A stretch of DNA of 64,000 nt. It comes from Gymnogyps californianus. Its lineage: Eukaryota; Chordata; Aves; Accipitriformes; Cathartidae. The notes under the pieces are model-generated. The model did no database searches, was not told the origin of the DNA, and saw nothing but the letters and a program-made list of their open reading frames with translations. This document shows, piece by piece, positions 14,101 through 28,330 of the stretch. Position 1 is the stretch's first letter; every line of letters begins with the position of its first letter. The DNA lies in assembly GCF_018139145.2 (NCBI RefSeq), contig NC_059483.1, positions 2,915,001 through 2,979,000 of the forward strand. Reading direction: 5' to 3'. Both the position numbers and the translations under genes were made by a program.

Positions 14101-14725
14101 AATTGCATTATTTATCAAATCATTTCTATTTCTATCGCATGTCTTTGCAGCAGTTTATTACCTTTTTAATAATGCTTCCCATGCAATGAGGCAGAGACTG
14201 GGATTATTAAAATGATCCCATAAATGCAGTATTGGCCATTAGGCTATTTCAGGAAAACACAGTGAAATTTAGAAATACTCACAGGTTTGGCTGAGAGGGA
14301 GGATTTACTGCTCAGAGCACAGCCCTCCCCAAAACCAGGGACACCGCTCACGAGTACCTGCTCGTCACTTGAAGAATGGGCTGGTTCAGAGTATGGTCCA
14401 CAGCTAATAATTTCTGTGGCCCCGGGATGCTGTCGTCGTGTGCGACTACAACCTTTACGTTGCATAAATAAATAACAGTAAGGTCAGAGCTTTCTGCTTC
14501 CTAACTTTAATCCCCGTTAAAGTATACGTCGAGGTCAAAGCCAACTTCTTGGGGCTTCACTCAACACCCTCAATGGTCCCTGGTGCGCAGGGAGGAGAGG
14601 GCAAGGGGAGAGCCCTGATCCTAACCCCCACCCAGCGCCTTGTCACGCCATCGGAGACTTCCCGCCCTACATCAATATCAACCAAAAATGCTCAGCATCC
14701 CCTCATAAGTGGACAGGGCTTTCCA

Positions 14726-14746
14726 GACGTGGGCAAAGCCCACGTC
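14726..14746. repeat. Perfect hairpin, 9-bp stem, 3-nt loop
   Basis: GACGTGGGC, AAA, GCCCACGTC. It is GC-rich and intronic, and could be chance. Confidence 0.8.
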
Positions 14747-17234
14747 CTGTTACCCCAGATGTTTCTGAAAACGGGTGCAAAAGGGACGGTGTCTGCACAG
14801 CCACCAATGTGGGACATCAACATATCCTGAGGACTATGGTCAGGACAGCAACATGAGCAAGGATGGGACAAGCTGGGCCCATGTCTAACAGCCGGTAGGA
14901 TAAGTCCAAGTGAAATGCAGGACAATACTGTCTGTTGGATTGGCATTACAGTGGTTTCCATTTGATCATCCATCTAAACTCACAACTGATGTGGACAGTC
15001 ATGCTGCGCAGGCAGTCTTCCACGCATCTGCAACTTCTTGTCCAGGACCTGTTAGTTTTGATTTAGACAACCACCTACAGCTGCTTCGGTACTTATTTGT
15101 CTATAACTACTTGTCTTTTCATGGTTCACAGAAAAGCCTGAGCTAATTTAGAGCCTCAGTCAAAGCCCATTTAATTTAGTGCATGTCTTTCTCTTGGTGA
15201 AAGCAGGCATTAGATAAGGCCTTCCTTATCCATGACAACTGGCAGGTCTCTTAACAGCAAACTCCCTATAATTCATTTTCAGGTAAGAACTATATTTGCT
15301 CAAAATAAACCGAGGTAAAATCCTATTGCACTGAGTTCAGTAGAACATTTCCCACAAGTTTTGCTGGAGATATATTTTAAATGTAGCTGAAGAGCCTGAG
15401 GATGAAGTGTTTGAACTCCTGAGGTTGTGTGTGGCACAACTACGCGGGGCTGCTGGGGTGTCTGTGCTGGGAGTGCTTCTTGATCTGCAAAATATAGATA
15501 TTTTGTCCAAGGAAAAACACTGGCTGGAGAAGGCACTGAGGAACATCACCTTTGCATCATTTTTACTAGTACATCTGAGTCAGGAAGGACACCAGGAGGT
15601 TTACTGCTAAATTGCAGCAACTGTGAATTGGCTAGACATCTATGGTGTGCAGAATTTGGGTTCATTTGGCATCTTCTGTCTTCTGGGACTACAATAGGAA
15701 AGCACAAAAAACTGAAATGAATCTTTTGGAAGGTCTTCCTAGGTAATAGCTGCTGTTACCTTGCTGCACTGAAAAATACAGAGTACTACCCTTCTTTTTC
15801 TTACTTAATTCTTGATATTGATCTCCGAGAAAATGTTAAGAACACTTCTTCCAGGGATGTGAACTGTTGTGTGTAAACGTGTTTTCATTTTAGGCTTTTC
15901 ATTTATAGGCTTGCTAAGTATGAAGAATTAAAGGTGAGTATAAATTGCAATTCTTTCAGATTATCATAAAAAACTGTAAATATTATTCTAGAGAGAGAAA
16001 AAAATAGAACATATTTTGCTCAGATAAATATTTTTCAGAAAATAGTAGGGGCCCCTTTGGCAACATCAAACAACATAACTCCACTGAATTCAATATCAGC
16101 TTAAACCAGTCATGGATCTGGCATCCTAAGTTCTCCCACAATTTTCTTTTTCAACGAATTGTTTATCTGCAATGACGGAGCAGTCCAAATAAATAATACT
16201 GCATCCAGCCTATATTAATACCTATAAACACAAAAGCTGTGTTTTGTCATCATCCTCCCTTTTGCCTGTAAATCTTTAAGACAAGTCTGGAAGTGACAAA
16301 ACCTCATCCTGAAGGAGTGGGGCGGCGGGAGGGAAAGAAGGGAGCGTTCACAGCTATTAGAGACTTCATGTAAATTGTTTAAAGATGCCTAGAGTCATAA
16401 TTCAAATACAAAAATATCCATAGGTTATCTAAGAACATTTCTCTACAAAATATCTTTCTTAAGAGATGCTGATAACAGGAGGAAACAAATGAAAACCAAA
16501 CACAAACACTGCTAGGGACCCTGAAGGAAATGAGTAGGCTGTGGTGAATTTCAAATAATAGAAACCTTTTGCCTTCTCTCCCTTACTGCTCTTTTTTCAC
16601 TACACACAAAATTAAAATAAATACAGTAAGAAAGACCGTGTCATGAAAATAAATATTTGAGGAAGCAGATTTGAGTAAAGCAAAGGAAAGCTCGTTTTTA
16701 CAGCTTTCATTCCTGAGACATGAGGCAATGATAATTTGAGCTATATGGGAAGATTTTGCAAGTCTAGAAAGGTCCAATGGTGCCAAGAGCCAATTTTCCA
16801 TTGATTTTGGTGGGAAATGAAGACCATTCCCCATGGGAAACTGCCCTTTTGACACAGCTCTTCAACTTCGCAGTTTATTTTTACAGACTAAGTTGGCCGT
16901 TTGCCATAAACTGTGAAAGCCGCAACGGCACCGTGAAGGACAGGGATGCTCCGCACCCGCACCGGCAGCCCCAGGACTTCTCCCCCAAGAGACTCTTGCT
17001 GGTGGCGGTGGAGGGGCAAAGGCACTTGCAAACCACCCCGTGAAAGGCTAAAATATCCCTTTACGCACAATTACCCACCCAGAGCCACGCTGCTCCCCAC
17101 AAAGCATTCTCTCGCACTTGGAAGCGAGGTGAATCTTGTGTAGAAAGCAGCGGGTGCTGTGAAGCCACTACTGCATTCAGTCTACCTAATGTTCGGTGAA
17201 ATATTTGCTGTGCTCATTCTTCCAGGGCGGTGAC

Positions 17235-17312
17235 TATCGCCAGAGGCACGGGGATTAAGTGACTTCTCCCAGTCTATGAAGAGGGACAGCGGCAATCCAA
17301 GGAATCAAATTT
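17235..17312 (-). mobile_element. Possible SINE-core (MIR-like) fragment
   Basis: CAGAGGCACGGGGATTAAGT, GACTTCTCCCAG and GGACAGCGGCAATCCAAGG resemble the antisense MIR core ('cagaggttaagtgacttgcccaaggtcacac ... gtggcagagccaggaa'). It is short and divergent, with no flanking element seen. Confidence 0.35.
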
Positions 17313-20300
17313 GAAAGCGCAGCCTCCAGCCACCCTTGCCAACAACTCCTTCCCCGACGAGGACAAGCCACCACCCTCTACCTACAGCAAATGCTTCGGA
17401 GATTTGGAGAACATAAGCATTAAAGGGAACCCCACTAAAGCTCATAAAAATTATTCTCTTGTGAGAAAAAAAATCCGTGCAAGATTTTCTGTGCATCAGC
17501 TGCTGACACAAACCATTTCTGGAAGCATTCGTGAGATTAGAGCAGAAGCAGTAAATGCATTCTCAGCTTATTTGTTCCAGCTGATACCACCCGAATAGAA
17601 GCCCAAAGGCATAGTCTTTCAAATATAACACATTTTTTCCTCTAGTTTCAACAAAAAATGCCCACAGTACAAAGATACATTACCTACTCCACTTGTAATT
17701 GACATTAACATAGATTTGCAAGATCCAAAGACACATTTACATCACTTAAAAATGATGTTTAAATAATCATCAAAAATATCACCAAGTCTGGTAGGTTGTC
17801 TAAAATGTTCATTAGGAATTCTTTTTCCCCCATAGACATATAATTATTTCCTTGGATTTTAAACACGTGTTTCTTAAAGTGTGGCTCTAACTGTAAAATC
17901 ATTACCTTCTTGCTCTTAATCATGAAAATATCCAAGAGCAGAAATTTTTGATAACAATTTTTTCCTTCAAAATGCTACACACTTACTAAAATCGTTATTA
18001 CTATTTTCTTCAATTGGAGGACAAGTATGAACCACACATCAATTTCAAATTGCCTTTAGGAAACTAATTACAGGCATTTATTTTTTAAAGCGTTGGCTGC
18101 AGCGTGTGCTCACAACGGAGAGAAACCTGCCTCGCTGCTGGAGCCAGATCCTGCCGCCTCCGACACAACAGCACTGCGGGGAGGAACTCGCTCTTTCCTG
18201 GGGCGTCTTTACAGAGAGGGAGAAATAATTTGTAGCCGTATGCACGGTACCTAGAGATGAATTTAATAATCATAAAGATGAGACACCTCAAGCAGGAAAA
18301 GCAGCAGCTGTTTAATAGCACGCAGTGAGTGACAGTGTTTCTGTTAAGGGTGTGTAAACACGGGACACGTCTTACTGTGCTCTGGAGGTGTGATGCCTCT
18401 GGATGCTTCATCATCTCCTTTTGCCCACCTCTGCAAGCAGGGCTCTACTTTTAAAATTAATACACAAACCCCAAGCTAAAAGCCCGTTGACTTCTCTAGA
18501 TACCTTGGGTCACAGCAGCACCGCAAGTTTCGTCAAACCTCGGCTGGGCTGCGGTCGCAAGCTCGTTCCAGCAGCAGCAGTGGTAGCAGCGATGTCCTAC
18601 ATGTGTATCACTGAATACTACAATAACACCACGCTGAAAATAATCTGCTGGGAAAATAGGAACAGATTGCTGATGTTACAGGAGACTGTGTCAAGGTGTG
18701 AGAGGGAGTCTCATTTCTGGAACACCAGCTGAAACTTGGCGTAGGTTGGCATTACGTTCATTGGCATCTCAGGTATGCACAACAACTCGTGGCTGATTAT
18801 AGGAAATCATTTCCTAGCTCTACAGAAGCAGATAAATGAACTTGAAAATTTTAGGGATCAGCCTAATTACTTCACACATACAAAATAAAATAGCACTGAA
18901 TCTGGACTCTAGATAACTCTCTAATCCTTCTCAGATAACCTTTTGCTAGAAACATTTGCTCAAGAACACAGGGAAAAGACAAAGCAAGAATGAACTGGAG
19001 TCGCTGACTTACTAGCAATGCTGAAGAAAGGTTCAATCATCAGAAAGCTGCTAAAGTGAAATAGACGGACAGCTAAGCTTTGTGGAGAGACCATTTACAG
19101 AGTTATGCATACAAGCATACAATAGATATCTCGAACTACAAAAGCAACAGGATTTATTATCTTTCCCAGATAAACATAAAGAAAAGAAAACAGGTCCATG
19201 TAACTGTCCTTAAGAAGCAAGGAAAAGTTAGTGACCTACTCCTAAAGGGAACTATGGCAAAACTGACTGCTTTTCACCAACGGATTTCAGATCACACAAA
19301 TCAGTGCTTTTTACTGTTAGCACACACTAAACTACAGGTGTTTAGTGTTGAGTTGAGAGACCCACAGCCACGACATGCTTATGTTAAAACATGCTGTCAT
19401 CTTCCAGAACAACACAGAGCTAAAACCAGCTTCTGCTGGGAAACAAACAGTCCATGAACATGAGGCCATCAAGCCTAGGACAACTGGTTTCCAAGACCTC
19501 TGACCACTGAATCAAGTGGTTTCCTGGTTCATTTTAGTTCTCTTTTTGCAGAAAATTGGTTAAAGTAAGTTGACACACCAGTTATTTCAGATGTTCCAAT
19601 GAAGTAGAGCCATCTTCTGCCATTGTCTCTGAAAACAAAGATGAATGCTGCATTGTCGATTCAAACTTCAAAAAGCTATTTGCAGGGTGTCATTTTTCAT
19701 TTTGCCTAGGCAGGATGTAATGAAAACCCGACAAGTTATTGATGGTTTGGTTACCTGTCTGCCTTAAAGAACTTGCACAGGTGCTTTATTTAAAAAAAAA
19801 ATAGACAGTCAACACAATTAATGCAAAACAATGATAGGAAGCATCCTTTGAGGTTTTATTTTCTCCTGAAGTGTCACTAGACTGTGTGTCCAAAAGCCAC
19901 TGCTGGCAATTATTCTCTCAAGTAATCAGTATAAAAATATTACTATGGTTTGTACCCTGGCACCAGACTGCGAAAGATGTGCTGCCTGTCCTGTTGCCAT
20001 TTTCTTTCTGGCTGCTTAAAGTAATTAACCACTAATTAGGAAGTTTGAGGCAACAAATAGAAAATTGGAACTGATACAACTTTTTAAACTCAAGACACAC
20101 TGAAAGAATAAGAGAAAAGTCTTTCTTTTCTTGTCTGATTTCACAATTGTTCCTTCTCAAAATGACATAACATCGAAGTGAACGTGTTAAAATTCCTGTT
20201 ACAAAAATAATACCTGAGGGGTCTGTAAATCAGCAACCCTTGTGAGGAGGTCCTTAGGATGCGAACTCTCGAGAAAACCGTGGCTAACCTCTTCCAGAGA

Positions 20301-23300
20301 GAAAAGTCTTTCTGAACAGTTTTGAAGTGCAGAAGACGACAAAAAAAATTAGGTGAGAGCTTTGGGCTTTTCCTTGGCCACAATCACTCCAGCTCCTGGG
20401 AGGAGAGACTGCTGCTTTGGGCTTCACCCTGCGACTCCCGCTGACTTTGTGCCAGCCTGGGGAACTGAGGACAGGACGGAGAGGCTCGGCTTCCCCCAGG
20501 GCAGGACTGCAGCTTCCTCTCCGAAGCAGCTGGCAGCGCCTGCCTTGGGCCGTGTTCTTCTTTATGAACAAATTAACATTCACTGCCCATAGCAGTAAGC
20601 CTGCAGGCACAGCTGTGCATTAACATATCCAAGCGGCTTTTCAGCTACAGCTGCCTGGTGTTGTACAGCCCCGAGCACAGGGCTCCTCACCTTCCCGGCG
20701 GGCCCCGAGCAGCAGACCGCGTCTCCTTCTGACAAAGATGGGATTTCGGGGCGGCTCTGTTTGGGTTTTTGTTTGCAGATGGGTACAAAGCCCCGAGTCC
20801 TCATCAGACTCCCACTCCTCCTTCCCGGTCTCGCAAATCCTCATCTTCTTTTCAGAAGTTACCAAGGCACCAGGACTTCTAAAACTGAACTTACCCTTCT
20901 AGATCAGCTCTGACTGTAGATTATGGTGGAGAGCAGTAATGAAATACCTGGAAAAATCTGGACCTAAATTACTTAAACCCTGAAGCACATAAACCACTTC
21001 TGAAAACAAATCGTGAGCACTTTCTGGAAGGGCAGTTCTTTCTTCTGAATGTGATTTGGCAAGGTCCAAGCTCGCCAGGCACTCTTTACACTTCCAAATG
21101 CTGCTGTGACGGAACTCAATGGGTAAATGCCACTATATGCTGCCTTTCTGTGCTTTTATTGGTTTTCAGCTAAAAAAAAATAAAAAAATCTTCCTGCTTT
21201 AAGCAGTATGGCTTTGTGTGTGCAAGAGTGTGCTCATTCATATATCACGAAGCTTGTCAAGACTGCAAGATAATGGGACCAACTGGGAAAATTTCCATGA
21301 AGATAGTGAGCGTGCCTGGAGTATCTAGGTCAGATCCTGCTCTAACATAGTGCACTATGAGGGTCCCTTTATACAGAAACTTGTTTAATTAAGATAACAG
21401 ATGTTGCTATTATACAAGTCCTAGTGAGTGGCTGTTTAATTGGACACTTTCATATTCTTTGCTACCAGCACAGAACATCATTTGTTTGTCATGAATTTCC
21501 TTCCTTACAATTAAACTGTATAAACAATGCATGCACTGTATATTCATAGAAAAGAAACAGCTCTAATGATGTAAGGGCTTTACATGAACAAGAACGGGAG
21601 AAGAGCAATTTGTTTTGGGGCTTAAAAGTACAATTATTTTTCTGTCCTGGACCGAGTACATGTCTGGTAGCAGGGTAAATGTGACTTCCAATAGCTTTAG
21701 GAGAACATTAGGAACAAAGACCATTGTCTACATATTTTAAACATTCACTGTTTCAAGGGAATACACATTAGATTTTGAAACGTGCAAGCTCTTACCAGGT
21801 GCATGAGATAGCTGACAACACTGCCAGCCCCGCTCCCCTCCTCGCAGCGATGCCCCGAAGCACCCCAGAGCAGGGCTCTCCAACACGGGGCAGCCGCTAG
21901 AGCCAGCACTAACCCCGACCTAAACGTTTCACCCCGCTGCAGTACCGCAGCCTGTCCCCGTGCTTTGGCTAACCAACACATCGGCGGGTGGCTGTAACAA
22001 ACCCCAAGACTGGCAGAAATATAGTATTTCCCTAAATAAACGCTGTCTTGGTTTTCCTGCACACAGTCTACGCTTGGGGAGCGAGGAAGAATGTGGGCAG
22101 CAGGAAGCCATGGTAGACAGAGACACCAAAACACGACATTTCCCTCATCTGCTCTTGAACCATACAAACGGTTCTGGGAAATGACAATATGTCTCTCTGA
22201 CAGACTGATATCTAAAATGAAACACTCTGTCAGAAATAAATAAATGCAATTGTTACCATTATTGCATGTAAATTAATTTCTGTAAGGCAAAATCAAGCAC
22301 CTGAGCAAAGAGGAAAGACTTGCAAGGAAAGTGATGCAAATCTTGCATTACAAACCAGCACCTAACAATCCCTTCCAGCGCTACTCCAGCAAAATTCTTC
22401 TATGCCAACAGCAAAATATATCCCTTCACCAATTCCATGAGAAATTTTCTTAAGATACTCTAACAAAATGGCCTTTGGTGGCAAGTTATTAAAAGACAGT
22501 TCAATCTGTGCAGCCAAGTGACAAAATGCCCCAGTTTGTCGATGCAGATCACAGGACCAGTCTCAGCTCTAACGTTAAACTCCAGCGCTCCCACGGCCGA
22601 GCCCTCGGACGCTGCGCAGCTACGTGACAGCACCTGCAGATTTCTTGGGCTGCAACGTTGTTTTTTCATGGGCTACGGAAAACTGTATGAAAATTAAGGG
22701 AGATTTAATTGTTTTAAAATTAACTGGTTTAAATTATTTTAAAAACGCTTCCTGATCTATAGTTCAAAGAGAATCCCAGTTCCACTGCAGGACGTTCCTC
22801 CAACAGTTTGGAGCGTGGGAGCAGCTGTGACAGAGGCTTATTTTAATTTCAGCTGGCAGCGCTCTGCGTAGCTCCAGGATTTGTCTCTAATCACGCACAG
22901 CCTGATTCTCCCTCCCGCACCCAGGAAATCTGAACGAATGCGCCGGCGACTACAGTGACTTCTGATTTCCACCACTGCGAGGACAAACCATTCGCACTTG
23001 CAACCGAGCGCAGTTCTCCGTGGGAGCTGCGCCGTAATTATGAAGAAATTGAAAGGTTTCTGTGATAAGATCACCTGAAAATAAAGGTTTTAAAGCACTA
23101 GTCTCAGTAACAAATTTATCTAATGTTGTTGCCTTAGATGTAATTGAATTATTATGAGAGGATTAAGGAAATCCTGCAAGAACAATCTGACTGCCGTGAC
23201 TTCCCCTCCTACTCCTGCCGATGAATAATATATACAATGTAATGCCAGGAAATAACTGTCACAAATGGCAAATACTGCAGACTGGAGGATGCTTGGCTTT

Positions 23301-26300
23301 AGGAGTTCAGGAATTTAAAGGAAAGTCCTCCATTAAGGACTTGCTTTCATTCAATTCAGTGTTGTACAGGGGCCATCAACTAATGGAAGTTTTTCCAAAC
23401 TTGTGGGTAACTATGGATTTCTGTTTTATATTGGTCAATCCCATGTAAAATTACCCTCTACCTCTGTAACTCCCACTGATATCTAGGAATGATTGATTTG
23501 GTTTCTGAGACAGCTTTGGAGCAAAGTATAGGCACAGTTCAAATCATCTGTCTTTCGCATGGTGTAATAATTGCAGAAGACCATGTCTCTGTATGCAATG
23601 CCTGTATGATGCCTATATCCTATGTATACGATGCCATAGATGCTATGTATTTTATATCCAAAAACTCACTTGACATTGACCACTTTATTTCATAAAATCA
23701 GGGGGATGAAGATGTAAGCTTATAAGACCAAAGTGCCACTGAAATTTAAATAAAAACCATAAGTCCTGGCTCTACAGTCTGTGCACTCCACACTCGAGGA
23801 GTTTTTGCCTGGTTTTGAATGCCAGCCCTCCTCGGGCAGCGGGGCAGTAACACGCTCCATCTCCATCTCACAGCTTAAGTCCTGCATCGCTTTTGAGTCA
23901 CACTGATGTAGTTGGGACATGAGAAAAGAGAACCTATGTAATGGGATCCCAGCTCTCCAAGATCTCTTTTCTCCTATTGTTGAGTCAGAATAAAGAGATC
24001 GAAGGTTAAACATATCTGGAAATATGAATATAGGAGAACCAAATGCTAAGTGAAAAACATTCTGAACTCAGCTCAAATCTTTCTCTCTGATGAACTATCT
24101 AACATGTCCCAAAGACACATTGCAGTTTTGCAATGACCAGAAGACATCACTTCCACCTTGAGCTCCCAGTGCTTGCTGGCTTCTGGAACGACTCCCTACC
24201 AGCTGCAGATCTCAACAACTGGCTCAAACTTCCAGGTTATATGCGTAAGAGTGTATATTGAAAGGGTAAAATGACTTCTGCCTGAGGAGCGTGCTGGGGC
24301 AAGTGGGTCCTAAACACTACTTGCATACTACTGTCTCTCTGATGATGCAGCCTGCACAGCTTTATGGTGACCATTCCTATCTAAAAGGTATCCTCTGGTC
24401 CTGAGTGAGGGTTTCCCAGAGGGTAGGTGTATTTTAGTCATGTCTCCTGTCCTGATGGTGTGGAAGGTGGGAGATACTGTGGCAGGCAGCAGACTCACCT
24501 GCTCGTACTCTACCAGTGGCCCTATGAGGCTGATTTGTAGAGTGGCATTAATAGGACTGAAGACCTTTCCCACAGAATGTAACAGTCGTTTTGCACTGAA
24601 ATGTGAAGGGAAGATCAAGGGTAGAAAATGATCTCTGTATCTTTACCCATATAGAAATAGTCTTTGTTTCCAAGCAGCACTTGCAATATATCTATATCTG
24701 TGCTATAGCCGTTTCTATATAAAATTTACCTTCTGGAGTCAGGCTACTCACATTATTTTGACTCAGTTAGGCCTCCAAGGCAGGATTTCCATTATTATGG
24801 AGATGAACTGCCTTTAATGACTGCAATAATATAATTGTACCCCAGGGCAGAATTTCTAATAACACAATTGCACAGTTCTCAACCACCAGTAAGAGATGCC
24901 TTCAGGGCATGTTATTCATTAGGGGTGCACTACACACTACCTCAGCCTCCAGAGAAGAATATGAAACCTAAACCAATAAAGCTCTTTTTTTCCATGGTAG
25001 TCTCTGCTCTCTGGGCCAAAATTGAACAACACACTTAGTTTTGCCTCCTGGAGAGCAGTAGCCTCCTGAGCAAGAGTCCCAGCAGCAAAATCTGATGCGT
25101 GCTATTTCTGTCTCCAGCAAGGAGTCCCTAACATTACACTCCATCTGAAAAGTCACACAACCCCCAGGAGAAATGCTTGAGCGATTGCCATGGTAGCCGT
25201 CAGGCTGTACATCAGAATTCAAAGCAAGGACTGAGACATTAACGTTGCTTTTAACTCCACCTGGAATTGGAAGGACCATCAATATTGATTAACCTTCACA
25301 TGATCAAGTTCAGTTTGGAGAAGTATCCAGATGTTCAGGTCCCTCTCTGAAACTCCAAGGACTCTTTAACGTCAGTTTAACCAGAGATTTAATTTAAGTT
25401 TCTTCTCCCACGCCTGCCTAAAAGTTCTGTTTTCTGCCCTAGATGAAGAGATTTCAGCAACAGCTTTTCTTGGCATCTTTCTTCCTATATTTCAACAGAT
25501 TTTTTTCAACAGCCAAGAAAGTTCTTGTTTGAAGCCCACACATAAGCGTGGGTGTAGGGAGGTACTAGGACTGGACTCCAGTCAATGCTGCTGTCCCCCA
25601 GGACGGCAGGAAGGAGATAACGTTTCAGCAACCGAAGAAACCAGAAATACAGCAACATTAAGCAGAGGACCAGGCACTTGGCCTCTCCTGCCCGTGAAGT
25701 CAGACAGTGCTGATGAACAATGCCACGATCATATAAGACAATATAATTTCCTAATTGCGCACTTCACACAGTCTCCAGGTACAGACTGCAAGGATGGTGT
25801 GGTTAATAAAGGCGATGGCGAGGATTCAACACCCTCGTCCCCACGGAAGACACAACCAACTGTGTGTAAGAACTAAAGAGGTCCAACTGCCAAGTCAACG
25901 GAGCGGTGTTCATTAAGATATTTTGCCAGATAGGCCCCGCTGGATGATCTGGCTGGCGGAAAAACTCCTGGGCTGAAGTAGCAGAAAATTTCACACCTGC
26001 TTGGGCACATTTCACGTCTGGTTTCCCATCCAGGGCTTGGTGCCCGGGTGGGAGGCTCCCGGTTCTGGTGCGGCGTGCTCGGCAGGAGCAGGAGGAGCAC
26101 GGCAGCGAGCCTGCCGCTGCCACGAGCACCAGCACCTCAGCCTTGCCGCGGCTGGCATTTGAGCTCAAGACTGAGCTGCTCAGAGGACTGTGTTGTACTC
26201 ACAACGCGTCCCTATCAGCCACTGCCTAAAGTCTGCCTGGGCGTGGGGACTGTGACCAGCAGACAGCAAGGTATATACTATTTAGCAAGTTTTTATGACT

Positions 26301-28159
26301 ATATGTGCCTCTTGCCTATATGCCTCAAGAAGTCAGTCAGGAAAACGCTGTAGGTACAGCCTTGCACTACTTACACAGACGTGTGCACCCTTCAGGGGTG
26401 CTCTGGTGTGAACTCCCTCATGCCTGCCACGGCGTGACTTTCGGTGACAGGGTTTCTCTGTGGGAAAATAACAGTGTCTCCTTTTCCCAGCTGCCTATTT
26501 CCACAAAGCTTTGAAGAAACCTGCTGGTTTTGAGGTATATCTCTTCCTCTCCTAACCTTGGTGGAAACCAGCTGAAACATCTACAGCCAGTTCAAATAAC
26601 TAGTTCAAAATTTATTTGGAAGTAAACACACAGGCAACCTGAGCTACCACCTTGCCTTATGCGACCAGTGCATGAGCCACATTCCCTTCGGAAATCAGGA
26701 TCCAGGGGTTTCTGCTGGATTATAGCATCCAACTTTTAAGTTTGCAGATGAGAGAGCAGTGCTAAAAAAACCCATAAATCACTTTGTTGTCAGCATTGCA
26801 TAGCAGTGACCAAGCAAGAAACATAGCGCTCACATTCCTTTCCTTTCCTAAGTTGTTGCTCAAACAAATTAATGCTTCCTCTCTCACTCCTAAATTGAAA
26901 TGAGGAGAAAGAACTGTGCCATACCTAGGAGAACAGCGTCAGAGAAAACAGCACATTTCAGCTACGGACTGTGCCAGTGAGGATGGGGAGATGGATGGGA
27001 CCTCATGGGGCTGACACTCCAAAACTTCCAGCATTTAATGATTCCCATCCTTTGCACAATCTTCACCAGAAGAGCAAGTTATTTCAGTTTTAAAAATCAA
27101 TATAGCTTGATCTATTATAACTTTGACCTCGCACAGCGTTGTACCCTGGCTGCTAGAGGAAGCTCTGTGTAACTGATCACCCAACTCTTTTAATCCCAAG
27201 AGGTGAAGTTGAACGGTCCATAGACAATAGCTTTGTAAGGACCAGGTAACAGGAGCGAAGTAAGTCAGAAATAGGTTGTTCATTATTTTACTCCTCTGGC
27301 TTTAAATGAACTATAGCTTTTTGCATACTCGTATACATCACCATAGCATATATTTCAATGTACATTACAGGCAGGCAGGTTGAACGGAGCAAGACTAGAT
27401 TTTCCAAGATAAAAGAACAGCTCTAACAGGTTTAAGCTTTTAAAAATCACAATTTCTTGTAATATCTAGCTTTTTGACCTTTACTAATAGGACAGGATTT
27501 TTCCTATCAATCCGAGTGGCACACCATATTTTGGAGGACCATCAAGGACAGCTCTCCGGGTCCCACTCTCCAGGCACTGCGCAAGCAGGACACATAACGC
27601 AACCACATGTCTACACAGTCAACAACAAATCACCGCAAAACCACGCATGCAAATTTAAAAGGTAGGCTCCTACTTCCTGCTAATGCTCTCCTTTTGAATT
27701 AAAAAAAAAGACAAAAAATGACTCGGCCAGTCTGAAAAAGCCATCTCCAAGTCAGGCGTTAGGACTGCCAAATTAATTACTGACCCCAAATAATTCCTGT
27801 TTGTGGGACACTGAGTAATTTACCAGAGCAGTGTAATTTGCAGTGGAGGGTTTTATCTCCTGGGAAATTTTTTGGAAAACAATGGCTATTTAGAGCAATG
27901 CAGAGGCAAAATATTTGCTTTTTAGAATGTATTTTTATCAGCTTCTTGGCCGGGATGCTTTAGTAGTACACAGAGACCGGGATGAACACAATGGGAATAG
28001 AAATCTCACCCCCAGCTCCTTGAGACTGAACACTAGCTGTTTTCACATTTATTTGCAAGTCAATTTTGGGAAGCTATTAATGACAAATTTAGCTTTCACT
28101 GCTGAAAGCCCCTGGGTTGGAGCAAGCTAATGAAAGAAATGGTTACTTTAAGACATTAC

Positions 28160-28310
28160 CTCTCATTTTCTCTTAGGATGTCTTTTCCTTTCTTCCACGA
28201 ATAAGTAGGTTTGGGGGAAGCTTTCGGCTTACACTCAATGATTACTTCACCACCCACTTTAACAAGCGTTAACTTTTTCAAGAGTGTTTTGGAAAAGTCT
28301 GGACCAACGG
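28160..28310 (-). CDS. CNTN4: CNTN4 exon: first half of Ig domain 5, with duplicated 5' half
   Basis: This 151-nt exon has acceptor TTTTTCTTTCAG and donor GTAATG. It enters in phase 1, completing Ala, and leaves in phase 2 (GAG AG). It reads [39 protein letters not shown] and [11 protein letters not shown], with the first Ig5 cysteine in IIECKP and the core Trp in YSW. Immediately upstream in transcription (28333-28414 on the plus strand) lies an identical copy of the first 75 exon bases plus the acceptor and poly-T tract. The two acceptors are therefore exact duplicates 97 nt apart. Use of the nearer one (28310) keeps the frame. Use of the farther one (28407) would add 97 nt and shift it. 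Confidence 0.9.
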
Positions 28311-28330
28311 CTGAAAGAAAAAAAAAAAAA

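Larger units (their letters stand above)
8124..28159 (-). other. CNTN4 intron, about 20 kb, splitting Ig5
   Basis: This is the longest intron in the window, between the two Ig5 exons. It carries no recognised young transposon. A short SINE-core-like stretch lies at about 17235-17312, a hairpin at 14726-14746, and a TAAT-rich, possibly conserved block around 14085-14245. Open frames of up to 140 codons (for example 21745-22167 minus, 8480-8884 plus) have no recognisable domain and are taken as chance. Confidence 0.8.

Noticed and set aside
21745..22167. 140-codon open frame on the minus strand
   Set aside because: Chance frame in a GC-rich patch, with no domain.
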